A stretch of 64,000 bases of DNA from Ischnura elegans. Lineage: Eukaryota > Arthropoda > Insecta > Odonata > Coenagrionidae. How positions within the stretch are numbered: the stretch's first letter is position 1; each line of letters opens with the position of its first letter. This document shows, one piece after another, positions 1 to 11,888 of this stretch. Below the pieces are notes generated by a model. The model was not told where the DNA came from. It worked only from the letters and a program-made list of their open reading frames with translations, and did not search any database. The stretch covers positions 65,985,585 to 66,049,584 of the forward strand of contig NC_060251.1 in the NCBI RefSeq assembly GCF_921293095.1. Reading direction: 5' to 3'. The position numbers and the translations under genes are program-made.

Positions 1-1688
1 CAAATGTGTTCTCCTCTTGCGCTCATCGGCCGAAGTCACGTCGCAAACCACCCCTCCCCCCTTACTCCTACGCCACCCCCTCCCTCCTTTAACAATTCTT
101 CTGGACTACACTCGCCTTGTTCACTTTGCCCTCGCCGACGTCGCCATTTGAACATTTTTCGACTTTCCGCGCGACGACTAAACATGGAAGCGCTCGTTGT
201 TGTTCGCCGTCGTAGCGTGAGATCGGTGTCTCCATGGTAACCCTCAACCCCATGTCGGCTCCTCTGTCCGCACGGCATGGTTCCTCGGCCCTGATAAAAT
301 TTTGAATATGTCTTTGGAGGGAATCAAATTTAACAGTTATGCTTGCTTGTGTCTTCAGTTTAGTCTATAGTGAAGCAATTTCGTTAATTTTTTCGCATTT
401 GATTGACAACGCTTTTTCTTGTGTTCCGTTGTTATTGAGTTTTGTTACTGTGACTGAGTTATCGAGTTTTACTACGTTGTTACTCATTATTTTATTTATT
501 TATTAATCGATACGTTTTATGTTCCTTTAGTTTAGAAGATGCAATTCAGTCCTTTTTTCATATTTTTGAATGATTACATTGTTAACCTTATGTCTATTGT
601 CAACGAACGCTTTATAATTTGATACTGTGTTCCTAAGGAGTTCAAACTCCTAAAACAATTAATGAATTTATTATTATGATTATTATTATAGTATCTCCAG
701 TTAATGAAATGCAGCACAAGCAATTTTGAAAAAAAATACTCACTTTTAATGTGAACGACCAAGATTTCGCTAAGGTCTGGAGAGGTAACCCGTGAAAAAT
801 GCACGTCGTTGCACAAATCTTTCAAATGCACGTCCTTTGAAACCCCAAAAATACCCAGACTCTCTCAAAGACTGCCCATCCAGACTTTCTTCCTTCCTTT
901 TCGAATGGAAAAAGCAGATACTTAGTGGGGATCCATTATAAGATATGAAGTACTACTACTTTGCAATTTTCCTTTTGCTCTTTAAGACTGCTCTTCTTGA
1001 CTAGTATTAGTAATGCTGCAGTGCAGTGAAACATGATGACGCTAGTGAAATAAATTTTTATGTGGAGAAGTGTAAAGTATATCTCCTTCTTATTCATTGA
1101 CTATCCATGACAATGTTTTGGTAAGTGACTGATTCGGTACTTGTGGTGACTAGCTCACTGTGGCCTCAATCTCAGAATCGTTGGTATCAGTAAGTTATTT
1201 GCTAATGGTGGTGTTTTTCATCCGTATTTAAAAATATTAAAATTTGAAAAATTACTTGATCATGAGGGACCTAAATTTTAGGATTTAGTTCTTTTTAAGA
1301 ACAAACAAATTAAATCCATAGTTGATAAGGACGCCACGAATACTGTGTCAGTTAAATACTTAGCTTTAATATTGACGCTCCTTATTCGAGTGTGATCCAT
1401 ATCTTTACGTTATAAATCTAGGTAAATGCTTTCCCTCTGTAATCATCACCTTTCGACAGTTTTCCTATGGCAAAACTCTTTGGAGGCCTGTCGGAACCTC
1501 TGTACATTGGCACTCAGTGAGCAAACCTCGATCAGAGAAAGGCAGTCGTGGTGAGAGAGAGTGCACTAAGCAATATTATATCAAGTATATCACTCGCATT
1601 TTCGAGCTATCAAGACTAATAATGGCTGAGGAGGACGAAAAAAGTCTGTGACGGTGACAGAGTAGTTGGATGATGTTTCTGCGCCCAT
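1..1688. other. non-coding left flank
   Basis: No gene is supported here. The first 280 bases are C-rich, including a run of pyrimidines around 50-90, and they carry short open frames on both strands with no recognisable domain. From about 300 on the sequence is AT-rich with many stop codons. Around 1440-1680 the sequence becomes more mixed and runs into a cluster of inverted repeats, which may be decayed transposon sequence. Confidence 0.6.
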
Positions 1689-1781
1689 GTACTGATATCA
1701 AAGAGGGTGGTAGCCTCTCTGATAAACCGTTGGGCAACTGATGGAAGGGCCCCGGGATCATCTCCCGGGTGATATCAGTAC
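1689..1781. repeat. nested inverted repeats (12-bp perfect arms)
   Basis: GTACTGATATCA at 1689-1700 is exactly complementary to TGATATCAGTAC at 1770-1781. Within this pair lies a second small hairpin, CCCGGGA (1751-1757) with TCCCGGG (1763-1769). The outer right arm ends at the first base of the hammerhead-like motif that follows. The arrangement resembles the palindromic ends at 13.2, 28.2, 28.6 and 30.3 kb and is probably transposon-derived. Confidence 0.55.
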
Positions 1782-1816
1782 CTGATGATGATTGAAAGCC
1801 AATAGAAACATGCGTA
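1781..1816 (+). mobile_element. Penelope-like remnant, hammerhead-like motif
   Basis: The order on the plus strand is CCTGATGA, one extra T or TG, a short stem (ATTG with CAAT), then AGAAAC and an imperfect self-complementary block ACATGCGT followed by A. This is the same layout as the better preserved copies at 13.2, 28.6, 30.3 and 41.6 kb. The stem is only four pairs and the last block has a mismatch, so this copy is decayed. Penelope-like assignment is inferred from the shared layout. Confidence 0.35.
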
Positions 1817-2840
1817 GTAGAGTTTATGAAATTAAAATTAAGGAGAATTTACAATATCCTAGTGTATTATTGAAATATACTGTTCCACGATATTTCTCCG
1901 GAAAAAGTTGACTTCACCTATATTTATGAATTCCATGCTAATATGCATACTGTTCTCTCTCTAGGCCATCATCTTTTTGGTTCAGTTAAGCGTTAATTAC
2001 ATCTCTCCAAGCTTCAATTCCAACAAAAAATGGTTGTTTGGATTTAATGTCACGAATGTTTTTCGTAGTTTTGTTTATGTATTTGAATGTATTAAATGGA
2101 TAAAATATTTAGTTTCGCTAAGTTCTGTTTACGTGGTGCATTAGCTCGCACAAGTTCATGTCTGAGTCAATGAACACCTAAATGAACCGTGTAACCACCC
2201 AAATGGTGTAATTGCATAAAAAGAAAATAGAACCTGTTCCAATTTGATTCATGGATTTACACATTTTACGCTCCGGTCCACAAAAATCGTTCATGCAATC
2301 AGACCTATACTTGTATATGTTAATGTATCGTGTAAACATCGGTTTAGGCATGAAAAAACTTCATCTAGGTGTAAAACGATATCCTTGTGTAAACGTGCCG
2401 TCGGAATGCGATGCCATAATTCATGAGGATGGGTGGGGTAGGGGGAATCTCCAATGTGCGGCTTGGTGGCAGGTGGCTTGCAGCCGATCGCTTTGATTCG
2501 ATCGGACTTAAATGCCGTCACTGCGAACGCCTCGGCCGCACATATCTGTCCGACTTCTCCCCTTCCCCACGGGGGCCTGGCCTTTTACAGTGCGGCCCAC
2601 CGCAGCGGCCGCCCACGAAGGGAGGTCGCCGATTGAGATGTCGCCGGCGGACGAGAGGCGAATCACGGATGCAGGCCACGTCCCACGCGTAGGAGCCTTG
2701 CTCCACCTCAGCGCGGGAGGCGCATTGTTCTCCACTCATCCTCCATCTCTCCCCCATCTCCCCTCATTCTCTACTACGGATACAGGATTCTGCAGCGGAG
2801 AGAGCGAGTTCCCGCATGGAAACGGCACCCAACTTATATG
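1817..2840. other. non-coding, with GC-rich patch
   Basis: 1817-2400 is AT-rich with nothing recognised. 2400-2840 is GC-rich and open in several frames on both strands, but the frames overlap each other, show no domain, and lack a consistent coding pattern. It could be a CpG-rich regulatory patch or an old repeat. Confidence 0.5.
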
Positions 2841-2960
2841 GAAGTTTGAATAGAAATTGGAAATATGTAGGAGTGAGTGTCATCATCATCAACACTGGTC
2901 AATAATCCTAAAACCTATATCACGCGACTATTTTTACCTTCCCTTCCAAGGGGCAGCTCC
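2841..2960 (+). repeat. dispersed repeat A, copy 1
   Basis: This copy starts near GAATAGAAATTGGAAAT, passes through a CATCATCATCA run, GGTCAATAATCCTAAAACC and CACGCGACTATTTTTACC, and ends near AAGGGGCAGC. Copy 2 at 3276-3388 has the same order of blocks. The CATCATCATC...AATCCTAA part resembles the reverse complement of the RTE-like LINE tail seen at 63.9 kb, so it may be an old LINE or SINE end. Confidence 0.5.
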
Positions 2961-3275
2961 AGCAATCCTCCAGTTATTAATATTATTGAAGTATAATACC
3001 AATTAGGGTAGGTTTTTATGGATTACTTGGATAATTATTCCGCCAGTCTCCCCTTGCTTCATTTACTTCCCTTTTCATTTCACAGTAATTCGCTTGTAAT
3101 AAAGACTTTATCATTTTTTAATTATTATCATTAATACCAGATAGGTCGAAGGGTAAGAGCCAAGCGAATGATAGTCCACGTAATGGTGTCAAGTATAAAA
3201 CACTATTTAAATGGAAGTGGGAAACCCTACCAACTAACTGTCTCTTCCATGAGAACATAGAATATAACCAAATGA

Positions 3276-3388
3276 GTCTGAATAGAAATTATAAATACGT
3301 AGTAGCGATTTTCATTATTTGCTCTGGGCAATAATCTTTAAGTCAGAATCACACGATCATTTTTTACATTCCTTCCGAGGGACACCGG
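3276..3388 (+). repeat. dispersed repeat A, copy 2
   Basis: Matches copy 1 in order: GAATAGAAATTATAAATAC, GGGCAATAATC, CACACGATCATTTTTTAC, and CCGAGGGACACC. The two copies are direct repeats about 435 bp apart and clearly diverged, so the duplication is old. Confidence 0.5.
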
Positions 3389-3690
3389 CGATCGCTCCAA
3401 TGATGGCGGGAAAAATGATTGTTTTAGAGGATCATTTTCCGCGACGGCTCGAGAGTTGGGAATTCCATCCCTTTCTCTATCAATTGACATGTCCCTCTTT
3501 TCCTCGCCGAAACCATCGCTGGCATCGTCCTTCTTTCAATCATAACGCACAGCTGCTAACAGCGATTGTAACGCTTGGCTATTAATTGATTGACAGTTGT
3601 AAAGGCGGCAAGTGACGGGAAAAGCGATAGAAAAAGGGACTGTCGAAATAACGGTGTTATTCAGAAAATGATGGGTTTAGCGATCATTAT

Positions 3691-3765
3691 TCTGGTCCCT
3701 GAAAACCTATCACCTGAGCCATCTTTCTGAGGGACGGAAAAAATGATCATGTGTTTAAGGTTTCA
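3691..3765 (-). repeat. dispersed repeat A, partial inverted copy
   Basis: Read on the minus strand it contains ACATGATCATTTTTTCCGTC and a GGGAC block like copies 1 and 2, in the opposite orientation. The match is short and the assignment is tentative. Confidence 0.3.
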
Positions 3766-5188
3766 TGTTGGTTTTACGCAGCTCTCCAATTAATTCTTCT
3801 ATCAGCTAATATTTTATCACTTACATAATCATTATGCTTTACATCCTTCTTTACCTGTTCCAAGTGTGTTATTCGAGATATTCCTTTTCTAACCCTACCG
3901 TCTACTTGTTGGAGTCGTAACTACTCCTGACATTTTATATAATAACATCCTGGAATTATTTCAATGGGCTGAGGAGCGAGGACTGCCCAAGGAAGTACTT
4001 CGGTCAAATGTGCTGGGAGTGAATTTCGACGCGTGAAAATACGGAGTAAATATCAAGCCGCCAATATCTTCACACTTGCAGCAGAATATTATTTTCGAAA
4101 TTCCTATCATAGTAATAAAATATTTTTATAGAAGTTATTGCATGAATAAGGTTAAGTTAAATTCAAGGAAATAAACATATATGGCTATTTACACCCCGAT
4201 TCCACAAATGCTTAAATTTTCAAAGCGAAAATGTAGCAAGAATTATTCAGTGTTTCTGGTTATCGCCGTGAGTTTTCGCATTAAATCTTTTATTTACAAT
4301 GTAAGCAATGATGGTGTCGAAATGCATGTCTATTAACCTCTATTGTCTCAGGCTCAACGTTTTGGAAACTAATTTTGAGCAAATTAGAAGGAAAAACTTT
4401 GTAATTTTCCACCAATTTATTTTCACGGTACTAATAGTCACGACGCAGCGGCGTCATCTTTATGTACTGTGCCTGTACCTGTGCCTGAAGATGACGATGT
4501 GCTAAATATGTCTGTTGATAGATTAATCCATATGATGCAATGGAATTACCGTATATTGAATAAATGAGACAAATTAAATGAGTAATTACTTAAAGTTAAA
4601 TAGGTGCGCAGTGTACTGCTTGTATTTTTCAGTTCGGAAACGTTTGCTAATTAAATGTAACCGTTAATTGGCGTCAGGGTCGCGTGAAGTTCTCTTTTTC
4701 CTCTACATCTTCATTCTCTATATTCCAGAGGAATGCTTAAAGCGTTTATTGCATCGATAAATTTTCCAATTTATAACTAACCCTCCATGTTACCTTAGCC
4801 TCTCTTATCCCATTCATTTCTCCTAAAAGATCTGCTGCCAAAATTAATGTCCATTTCTTGCCGCGAGAAAAAAGCTTCGTCACAGTTTTTTTAAACATAT
4901 TATTTGTTTTAAAAATGTTATAAATACGCGCGGCTGGGCAAAGCCTAGATGTTGGCTTACTCATATCAATGACATTGTGCGAATGAAATGAAGCAGTAAG
5001 AAATAGAGAGAGGCTAAGCCTTTGGAACCCATTCCTTAGTGTTTTTGACATTAGATGTCAGCGCTTTTGTGTGAATTCACTTGAAAATCGTGTCTTCCTT
5101 TTGGTTTCCAAAGTCTACGAAATACGGCGTAATTGCACTTTATTTAGCATATTTTTGCCTTATTTTTTAAAATAGACCATGTACGCCA
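3766..5188. other. non-coding AT-rich stretch
   Basis: No gene or repeat family was recognised. The only structure noted is a small hairpin: CGTCATCTT at 4452-4460 and AAGATGACG at 4488-4496, with a 27-base loop rich in CTGT. The open frame on the minus strand around 4750-5050 has no domain and biased codons. Confidence 0.55.
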
Positions 5189-5929
5189 TCGATTAAAATT
5201 CTTGTTTGCAATTCATTTTTAGTGCCCTTTATGATGAACAAAGATGCATTGGCCTTTCAAATTACTGGTCGCATTGTACACATTATTTTACGCTTTCTTA
5301 GTGGATCTATTAATGGGAAGGAATTAATGAGCTCCCTTTATGAGCCTTATTTTTATATTTTGCTTTGAATTATTTCACGACATTAACATGAATTGCACCA
5401 ATCCTTTTCAATGAAGTTACTGTTTATTTGGTAGTTTAATTTCGTCGCAGGTGCCAAATGTATGCATAGTACATTATGCGTACCAACCATTTCTGTGCAT
5501 TCCTAGAACTTTCCCTGAAGTGAATACATACAAGTTTTTAGGGGAAAATATCCCAGCCGTATTATATGAATCCGAATTGTACGTACGCAATTTTTACACT
5601 TTCTTAGTGGGTTAATGAAGGAGGAGGGGAAAACCCCTTTTGGCGTCTTATTATTTCCTTATTAGTCAGCAGAAGACTTTCCCTCTTCCATTTGAAGGTT
5701 TCGTTTCTTTCATTTGCATTCTGAAAACTCTCCAAAACTATAATTACACCTACAAATAAAATTCCGCCATTATATTATTACCTCTTTGTTGTTGCCAATC
5801 TAAAAAAATTCTATTGGACGATGAAAAATCCGTGTACAAGGAAGTGGGTGAACATAAAAAGTGTGTTACATACAATCGAGCAAAATTCTCGTTTGCGATT
5901 CATCTCTAATGCCCGTTATGGTAAACAAA
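5189..5929 (+). repeat. interleaved old direct repeats
   Basis: Two blocks occur twice in the same orientation. Block A is at 5189-5243 and 5876-5929 (TCGANNAAAATTCTNGTTTG..., then TTATG and AACAAA). Block B is at 5285-5333 and 5591-5640 (CTTTCTTAGTGG...TTAATG). The order A-B-B-A differs from a simple tandem duplication. It suggests an old repeat-rich segment or two independent copies of one element. Confidence 0.4.
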
Positions 5930-7218
5930 TAACTCCATAGTTCATGAAGATGTGTTGGAAAAAGCTTGATAAGAAAAGAAAATTCCAAAAATACTTAACG
6001 TTATTTCAATGGCAGTCCGTATTACTGATAAGACAGTATGATTTTTAATACCCAAACTGAAAATAAATCGACCCTGGTCACAAAAATGTTTTACATTCCT
6101 AAATACCTCATCACTAACTTCAAAAATCAATTCCCATCATGGTGTGTGCATTTAAATGTGTATTCAAGAGGTAACTAGTCCTATAACTGTAAAACAATTC
6201 TATTCTAATCTATCGACATATTCAGGGTTGAAAGATTGCAGTGTAGCCTCTTTGTGTTTATTATTTATATTTATTATTAGCCCTTATTTTGTGCCTTGTT
6301 GCTGTTGTTTATAAAGCATATTTTTGGCGATAAATTTTATACTTATTGTTGAAAACTAAGGGAAATGATGTGGTGTTATGGCTGTGGAAAATATTCCTCT
6401 GTTAAATAGTCCTAAAATATCCTAGAAATGAGACTTCAAATATGGTAAAAATGTCCTTGGGAGAGATCACATTTGAAGTCTCAGAGGAATTTTTCATAGA
6501 GGTCATCCTTTTGAGTTTACAATTTTGTGCTAATGGAGTCACGATATGTTTCTTTGCCGAAGCGTCTTGACAAGCATTGCTTACTAAAATTATTTTACTT
6601 TAATGAACTGATGTTTAATGGAATCATCTGGCCTCGTGGACAAAGTTCCTTGAAATGCTATTAGGTAATAAAGCAATTACATTTAATTTTGAAAGCGTGA
6701 ATCGCTTTTTCACTCTTACTTCTGTAATGGGGTTTTACTATATAAATTGCTGCTGTATTACTGGCACGCGGCTTGTTGGCCATAAAATAATTACAAGAAG
6801 CCTTCAGTCCTCGGCGATTTGTCTTTCAAAACCATATGCCGCGCCTTAAGGAGGAAATTTGGCGAAGTAAATGTCCAATTTTCAGCAGTCGTATTTTCGA
6901 GCATTTTTATGGAAGTGAATGAGGTTCTTTAAGTCGCAATCATAATCATCTGAGGAGCCATTGAGAGATGGATCACTTAAGTGACCATAGAGATGGTTAT
7001 TTTTTTGCAAAAAAATTCATGTCACATGCTTGGCGTTCTTATAGCGGTGCAGTCGCATTTGTTGAAATAATTAAAAATGGGATGGTGATAAATAATAAAT
7101 ATTGTGAAGTGATATCAACGTCGCGGCGCGCCGTGGCTGTCATCTGCTGGTAGCGTACGGGTTAAGATGTTTGGGCAATTTTGTTTCTAGGTGCATTTTT
7201 TATTGTGACGAAAAGTAT
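5930..7218. other. non-coding AT-rich stretch
   Basis: Nothing supported. Short open frames such as the one near 6655-6849 have no motif, no recognisable homology and no splice-site context that would make an exon convincing. Confidence 0.55.
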
Positions 7219-7471
7219 CGGTCGAAATAAAAAGGTCGACTTTTCTCCAAAAATCGAAATTTGAACCAAAAGATCGATTAATTGAAAAATTATTGGCTCT
7301 TTAAAAAAAGGTTTGTACAAAAACATGTTAAAGGAGTGTTAGAAACAAATCTACTCAGACTACACGCTTGAATTATTCGTTGTTAACATTTAAAAATGCT
7401 CGTTCATTAAAGGTTTGGGGTCACAGCTTGGAACCATTCGGCTTCACTAAAATCTTAAAAAGATCAACCGA
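7219..7471 (+). repeat. dispersed repeat B, copy 1, left part
   Basis: This part is closely similar to 48690-48990 in the same orientation. Shared blocks include AAAAATCGAAATTTGAAC, GATCGATTAAT, and GGAACCATTCGGCTTCACTA. It continues at 8063 after an inserted retrotransposon end. The family is not recognised. It is rich in TCGA and ATCGA words. Confidence 0.6.
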
Positions 7472-8062
7472 TTGAGATTAATTATTTATTTATTTCATAA
7501 ACTCACATACAGCAATATTGCAAATTTATAGTGGCCCAATAACAAGAAAACAAAATACATATAATGTAAAGGGAATCAGATTCATAAAATGTGGCGAGAA
7601 TCAAATCCTTGACATTAAAGAATACAAGTACATAAAACTAAAGGGAATCGGAGCAATGACTAGCAATGGGAAATGTTGCTATTGGTGCTCAGAGAGGTAA
7701 GATAGAGCCAAGTTAGAAAATACTTTCGGGCATAGGGAAAAGGGATCAGTACTCGGAGGAAGGGAATTAAGAAGTGAGGGGAGGCGGAAAAAAAGTGAGC
7801 GTAGAATGAGCGATAATCTGGAAACTGCTATGTGAAGCAGTGAGTGAGTGAGCGTAGGGCGGGAGGGTACTCGGGAATTAAGAAAAAGAAAGGAGTTCGG
7901 GACAGTCTGCGATTGAGTTGAGTATATTGTAGATAAATTTAAGGTCACTTTTAAGGCGTAGACAAGGAAGAGTGTGAATGGAGAGAGAAGTTAGAATGGT
8001 GTAACTGGGCATAATACGCATGTGAGGGACTCTATATTTTACTATACTTGAGAATTAATTAA
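7472..8062 (-). mobile_element. non-LTR retrotransposon 3' end inserted in repeat B
   Basis: Read on the minus strand the segment ends in ATGAAATAAATAAATAATTA, a tail typical of non-LTR retrotransposons. It is flanked by a near-perfect duplication of TTGAGATTAATTA (7472-7484) and TTGAGAATTAATTA (8048-8061). Copy 2 of repeat B at 48.7 kb lacks this segment, so it is an insertion. The body carries a short pyrimidine-rich open frame on the minus strand (7679-7948) with no recognisable domain, so the element is 5'-truncated or non-autonomous and its clade is unknown. Confidence 0.6.
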
Positions 8063-8160
8063 TTAATTTTACCCGCCTTGGAGAAAAACCTTCCTTATGG
8101 GACGGATGACGTTAACGTAGACCGGTAGTGACGCTGGTGAGATCAAACGGTCATCAAAAG
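8063..8160 (+). repeat. dispersed repeat B, copy 1, right part
   Basis: Resumes the match with the 48.7-kb copy: TTAC/GTACC, GGAGAAAA, GACGTTA...TAGACCGGTAGTGAC and GAGATCAAACG. The equivalent of the last block is at about 49075-49100. Confidence 0.55.
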
Positions 8161-9049
8161 GTATTCATCCACACGATATTCGTCACCTCCAACCTCGGCA
8201 ATTACAGAGCGACTCAAAAGTTTGAAAACGCGAAATATCCTCTCAGTTGTCCTGCCATAATCGGGGCAGATGTATTTCCAGCGTTGCGTTTTCGAGCAAT
8301 GAGAATTCTATTTTGGCGATGTAAAAAGTCATATTTGCCTTTTCCCTCTCCTTTGCACGTGGTGACTCTCCCCTTCCGCTTTTTATTATTTCTTCTCTTT
8401 CTCCGTCTCCTTTTCCCAGTGTTTTTCGCCTCCCTCCGAACGGAAAGATATTTCCCCCCCTGTTTCTGCCCCTTTGTTTTCCCCGTCGTCTGCCAAAGCA
8501 TTCGGGAATGCCTTCGAAGGGCTCCCGCGTCTCCATCCATTACGGGCCTTAAAAGGAGGAGGAGAGGCGGAGTAATGGGCCAGTTTCCCGGTGTCTGGCC
8601 GCCGTCTTGGAACCGCCCCGCCGCTGATAGCCGTCGCACGAGAGACGACCTTTGGGGGAAGCGAGCAAAGGGCCGCGAAAAAAAGGAAAATGAAGAGGGA
8701 CAAAGTCGCCGAGACAATTAGGGAAATGACAGAAATCAGATCGCCTCTGGTAGTTTTTCTCCCTCATGTCCTCAGAAATCTTGATAGAGGCCGGGAATTC
8801 CGAATAAGTAATAAAATAATTATTGACCCAAGCCTGAGATCCTTTTGAATTATCTCGTAATTAGCCTAGAATACTTCAAAATCTATCTTTCAAATTTGTC
8901 ATCCTTACTGTAAACAACTTTATGGTGTATACTTCCGTTTCCGAGGCCGAAAGAAATTATCTTGTCTCACTTTATTATAAGAAATTGAAAGTTATAAAAG
9001 CGGATGATTCAAGCAGATAAAATAAATTGTTAAATACTTAATTCATTGG
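8161..9049. other. non-coding, GC-rich pyrimidine/purine patch
   Basis: 8340-8720 is GC-rich and strongly pyrimidine-rich first and then purine-rich. This keeps both strands open over up to 197 codons. Overlapping open frames on both strands, low complexity (Arg/Lys or Pro/Phe/Leu runs) and the absence of any domain argue against a gene. The rest is AT-rich and empty. Confidence 0.5.
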
Positions 9050-9135
9050 TGTCGAATCACCATACATTCTTATATTCCGCACTTAATTCAACCGGTTTCG
9101 ATACTCTCAGGCCAACTTCAATGACTTACTCGTTG
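9050..9135 (-). mobile_element. Penelope-like remnant, hammerhead-like motif
   Basis: On the minus strand GGCCTGAGAGTATCGAAACCGGTT lies at about 9089-9112. CTGAGAG stands where the CUGANGA box would be. GAAACCGGTT gives GAA followed by the self-complementary ACCGGT and then T. Helix II is not preserved. Assignment rests on the terminal block and resemblance to the other copies. Confidence 0.35.
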
Positions 9136-10385
9136 GGTGAATCGATCAATTAAGTATCCTAACGTACTTACTTAGGTAGATGCATTACTGTACTGTAGGC
9201 TAGTTAGATACTGTTCAGTAGTAGGTAAAAAGGTAAAAAATAAATAATATTTGTTGTTAGTGTTCTGTAGCAGATCCACCAAAGGACAAATTTTACGTGG
9301 TTCAATGCTTTTATTATCGCCTCAGTAAAATCGTAGAGAATTTAGTAAAAAGAATACCTCGTAAACCTATGTAAAAGCATTTAAGAGACACCTCAAAAAC
9401 CGAAAAGAGAGAATATCGAAATATAACAAAAATAGGAAGTTACTATGTGTAAATAAAAATTATGAAAAGAGCGTATCGCTCAACGCTCGCGCAACGTTCG
9501 CGCACACTTGTCATATGTATTACAAATTTGTCATACTCACGTTTGGTAAAATGTACAAATTACACTTGTTAAATAAATCATTATTTAACATTAATTTCAA
9601 TCCGTAAAAAAGACATTTTCAGCAGTAATTTCCGATGGCCTTGCTTCGGTTAAGTACACAGTGTCATGAATTTTGCTAGAGAAAAGCGTGATCACCGGAA
9701 AAAATCAATCACACATTTGTAATCCCTCCAGAAAATTACTGAAATTTTGGAATTCCTCAGTGGATTGCTCACTTTGGTCGTATTTTCCGTGTTTATTCTG
9801 TTAGATTTACGGAATTTTTGGGATGGGATAGTTAGTTGCTCGAGGGGGTGATTGCTCGTATCGCGGTAAATGAAACTGAGCTTGGCTACGGAGGAAAGGG
9901 GAGGGGAAGAAGGGGGACGAAGGGAACAGGGATGGGAGTGATTGGGGAAGGGAAGGGATTGCGAAGAGGAAGGCAATTGAGGGGAGGGGTGGAAATCGGT
10001 CGGCGCCTTTTGTCTTTGATGGATAAGGGTTGTAAAAACCGAATTGGTGTTGCAAAGGGCAGTCGGGATATAGAGGGGGTGGTGGTGGCACTGGGTTGGC
10101 GCGGGTTTAAACAGGGTCGCTCCGTCGGGGGAGGAGAACGTGGAGTAAGAGGCCGAAGACGATAAGAAGGAGGAAGAAATCTTGAATGCTTTGCTCACCG
10201 CTCTTAAAAACTCTCAGCTGAGCTTACTCCTCCTCCAGAGCCGCAAGAACCTCTTCCCCTCTTAATCCTTGGCGTATTCAGTATGTGGGGCCAAATAAGC
10301 TGCGAATATTTACAAATTTGTAGAGCAAAGGATGGTAAAGAGATTTAAGTAAGTTAATTTTCGTTTTCTTAGAGACAGTAATTCA
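9136..10385. other. non-coding, with polypurine tract
   Basis: 9136-9840 is AT-rich without a recognised feature. 9888-9995 is a polypurine tract (GGGGAGGGGAAGAAGGGGGA and similar) on the plus strand. It produces spurious Pro/Ser-rich frames on the minus strand and Gly/Arg-rich frames on the plus strand. 10200-10385 shows nothing. Confidence 0.55.
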
Positions 10386-10710
10386 CTTCTACATAAGTAT
10401 TCTGCTTAAGTGATCCAATCAAACTAAATCTCTGTAATTAGTAAAATATAAATGAAAACCAATGTAATTTATCTCCTTACTCATCGGTTCTTTAATAAAA
10501 ATTCTCTTAGAGCAAGTATAAAGAAACTTTATATTTAATACCTTCCACATAAGTATCCTGCTTCGGTGATCCCATCAAACTAGATCTTAGTGCTTATATT
10601 TGCAAATAAATATAAATGAAATCCAAAGCAATCAATCTCTCTACACACTTATTCTTCAATAAAAAATCTGCTGGAGCAAGTTTAAAGAAACGAGGCGTTT
10701 AATACCTCGA
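10386..10710 (+). repeat. diverged tandem duplication, about 160-bp unit, two copies
   Basis: Unit 1 (10386-10552) and unit 2 (10552-10710) share blocks in the same order: ACATAAGTAT(T/C)CTGCTT, GTGATCC(A/C)ATCAAACTA, AATATAAATGAAA, TTCTT(T/C)AATAAAAA, AGAGCAAGT.TAAAGAAAC, TTTAATACCT. A block resembling the end of a third unit may lie just upstream at 10320-10350. Substitutions are frequent, so the duplication is old. Confidence 0.65.
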
Positions 10711-11888
10711 TTTCGACGGACCGTTTTAAAGAGAGTTATTGATAGCCCTGTGGAAATACTTACTGGACAAGATGCGTGTGTTTATAGCCCCGGGCCGGAT
10801 GAGTTAACCCCGGCGTTGGCGTCCTCATAGGATCCCGTCACGGTCTATTTGCTGTCTTCTAGAAGCCAGTTGCTTTCTGAAGTTTGCGAGGCTGGGCGAG
10901 AACAGGATAGTCAAAGTTGCGTTCTTCAATGCTAATGAATCTCCAACCATTATCTGAAATCTCACTAAGAGAACTTTCTAAGATATACTGGACAGGTTGT
11001 GCTTTTTTGCGAGTAGCCAAGTGAGTAGACGAGTTGGGAAAGTTGCTAAAATAATTAACCGATTAAATTAAAAGTCATCCACAGTAGAAAAATTCAAATT
11101 AAAAGTATCTTTTCTGAAAAAAAACAGCTAATTTAAGTTAAAGTTAAGAAATACAATGTTTTCGTAATTAAGTTTGTTTTCACTTACTTTGATCCTCTTA
11201 TTGCCGCGGGCCGATATATCGCCTCTGATAACGATAACACGATGTCGCGGAGGAGTTATTCGTGTCATCCCGGGCATAGACTCTGAGTGGCCTGGTGAAT
11301 TCTCGTCTGAGAAAAATTATGCGACCAATCCACACAACGGCGAGTTTGTTTGGATGTATTCGTCCGGGCCTATTCACTGCATTCTTGCACAACTATACCG
11401 CTATGTGTAAATTCGATACCCAAGAGGGGAACTGCAGCCCATCTAGCCCCTCTCTGGATCCATCACTGGTTGTAATGCACACATAAGGCTCTGCTGGATT
11501 CTTTTTTACCACAATATACTGACAATGAGTAGTGGATCGAGATTGAATGCATAAATGTATTTACTTGCTAATTATGGTATTTTCGTCGGCATTAATTTAT
11601 ATTTGTGGCGCTTTTTGAGGACTAGATTGTTCCGTGGCTGATCTCAGCCATTTAATCAGAAAAATTAGGAGTTTTTACGACTACAGAATATTGATCTAGG
11701 TAGAAATTGTGGCTGAATTTATTTACGTACCTTTTCCATCCCCACTTAATATGTAACATCTCTCCTTGAATTTTTAGTTCTCCGCAGTGAAATTTTCATT
11801 GTGCGTATTATCTCTCTTCCTGGCAGTATCATTTATCAATTTTTTAATTCGTTACTTTACCGCATCATTTGGTAACATGCATCATTTG
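10711..11888. other. non-coding stretch
   Basis: No supported gene. A GC-richer part around 11200-11480 opens several overlapping frames without a domain. Nothing repeated elsewhere in the window was noticed. Confidence 0.5.

Noticed and set aside
661..700. ATTATT-type simple repeat as a replication origin or matrix-attachment site
   Set aside because: Short AT-rich runs of this kind are scattered throughout the window and carry no specific signal.
8128..8721. 197-codon plus-strand open frame and 167-codon minus-strand frame over the same DNA
   Set aside because: Both strands are open because of pyrimidine/purine-rich composition. The translations are low complexity with no domain and no splice or family support.
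9692..10198. 168-codon Ser/Pro-rich minus-strand frame
   Set aside because: Created by the polypurine tract at 9888-9995 on the opposite strand. No domain, and competing frames overlap.
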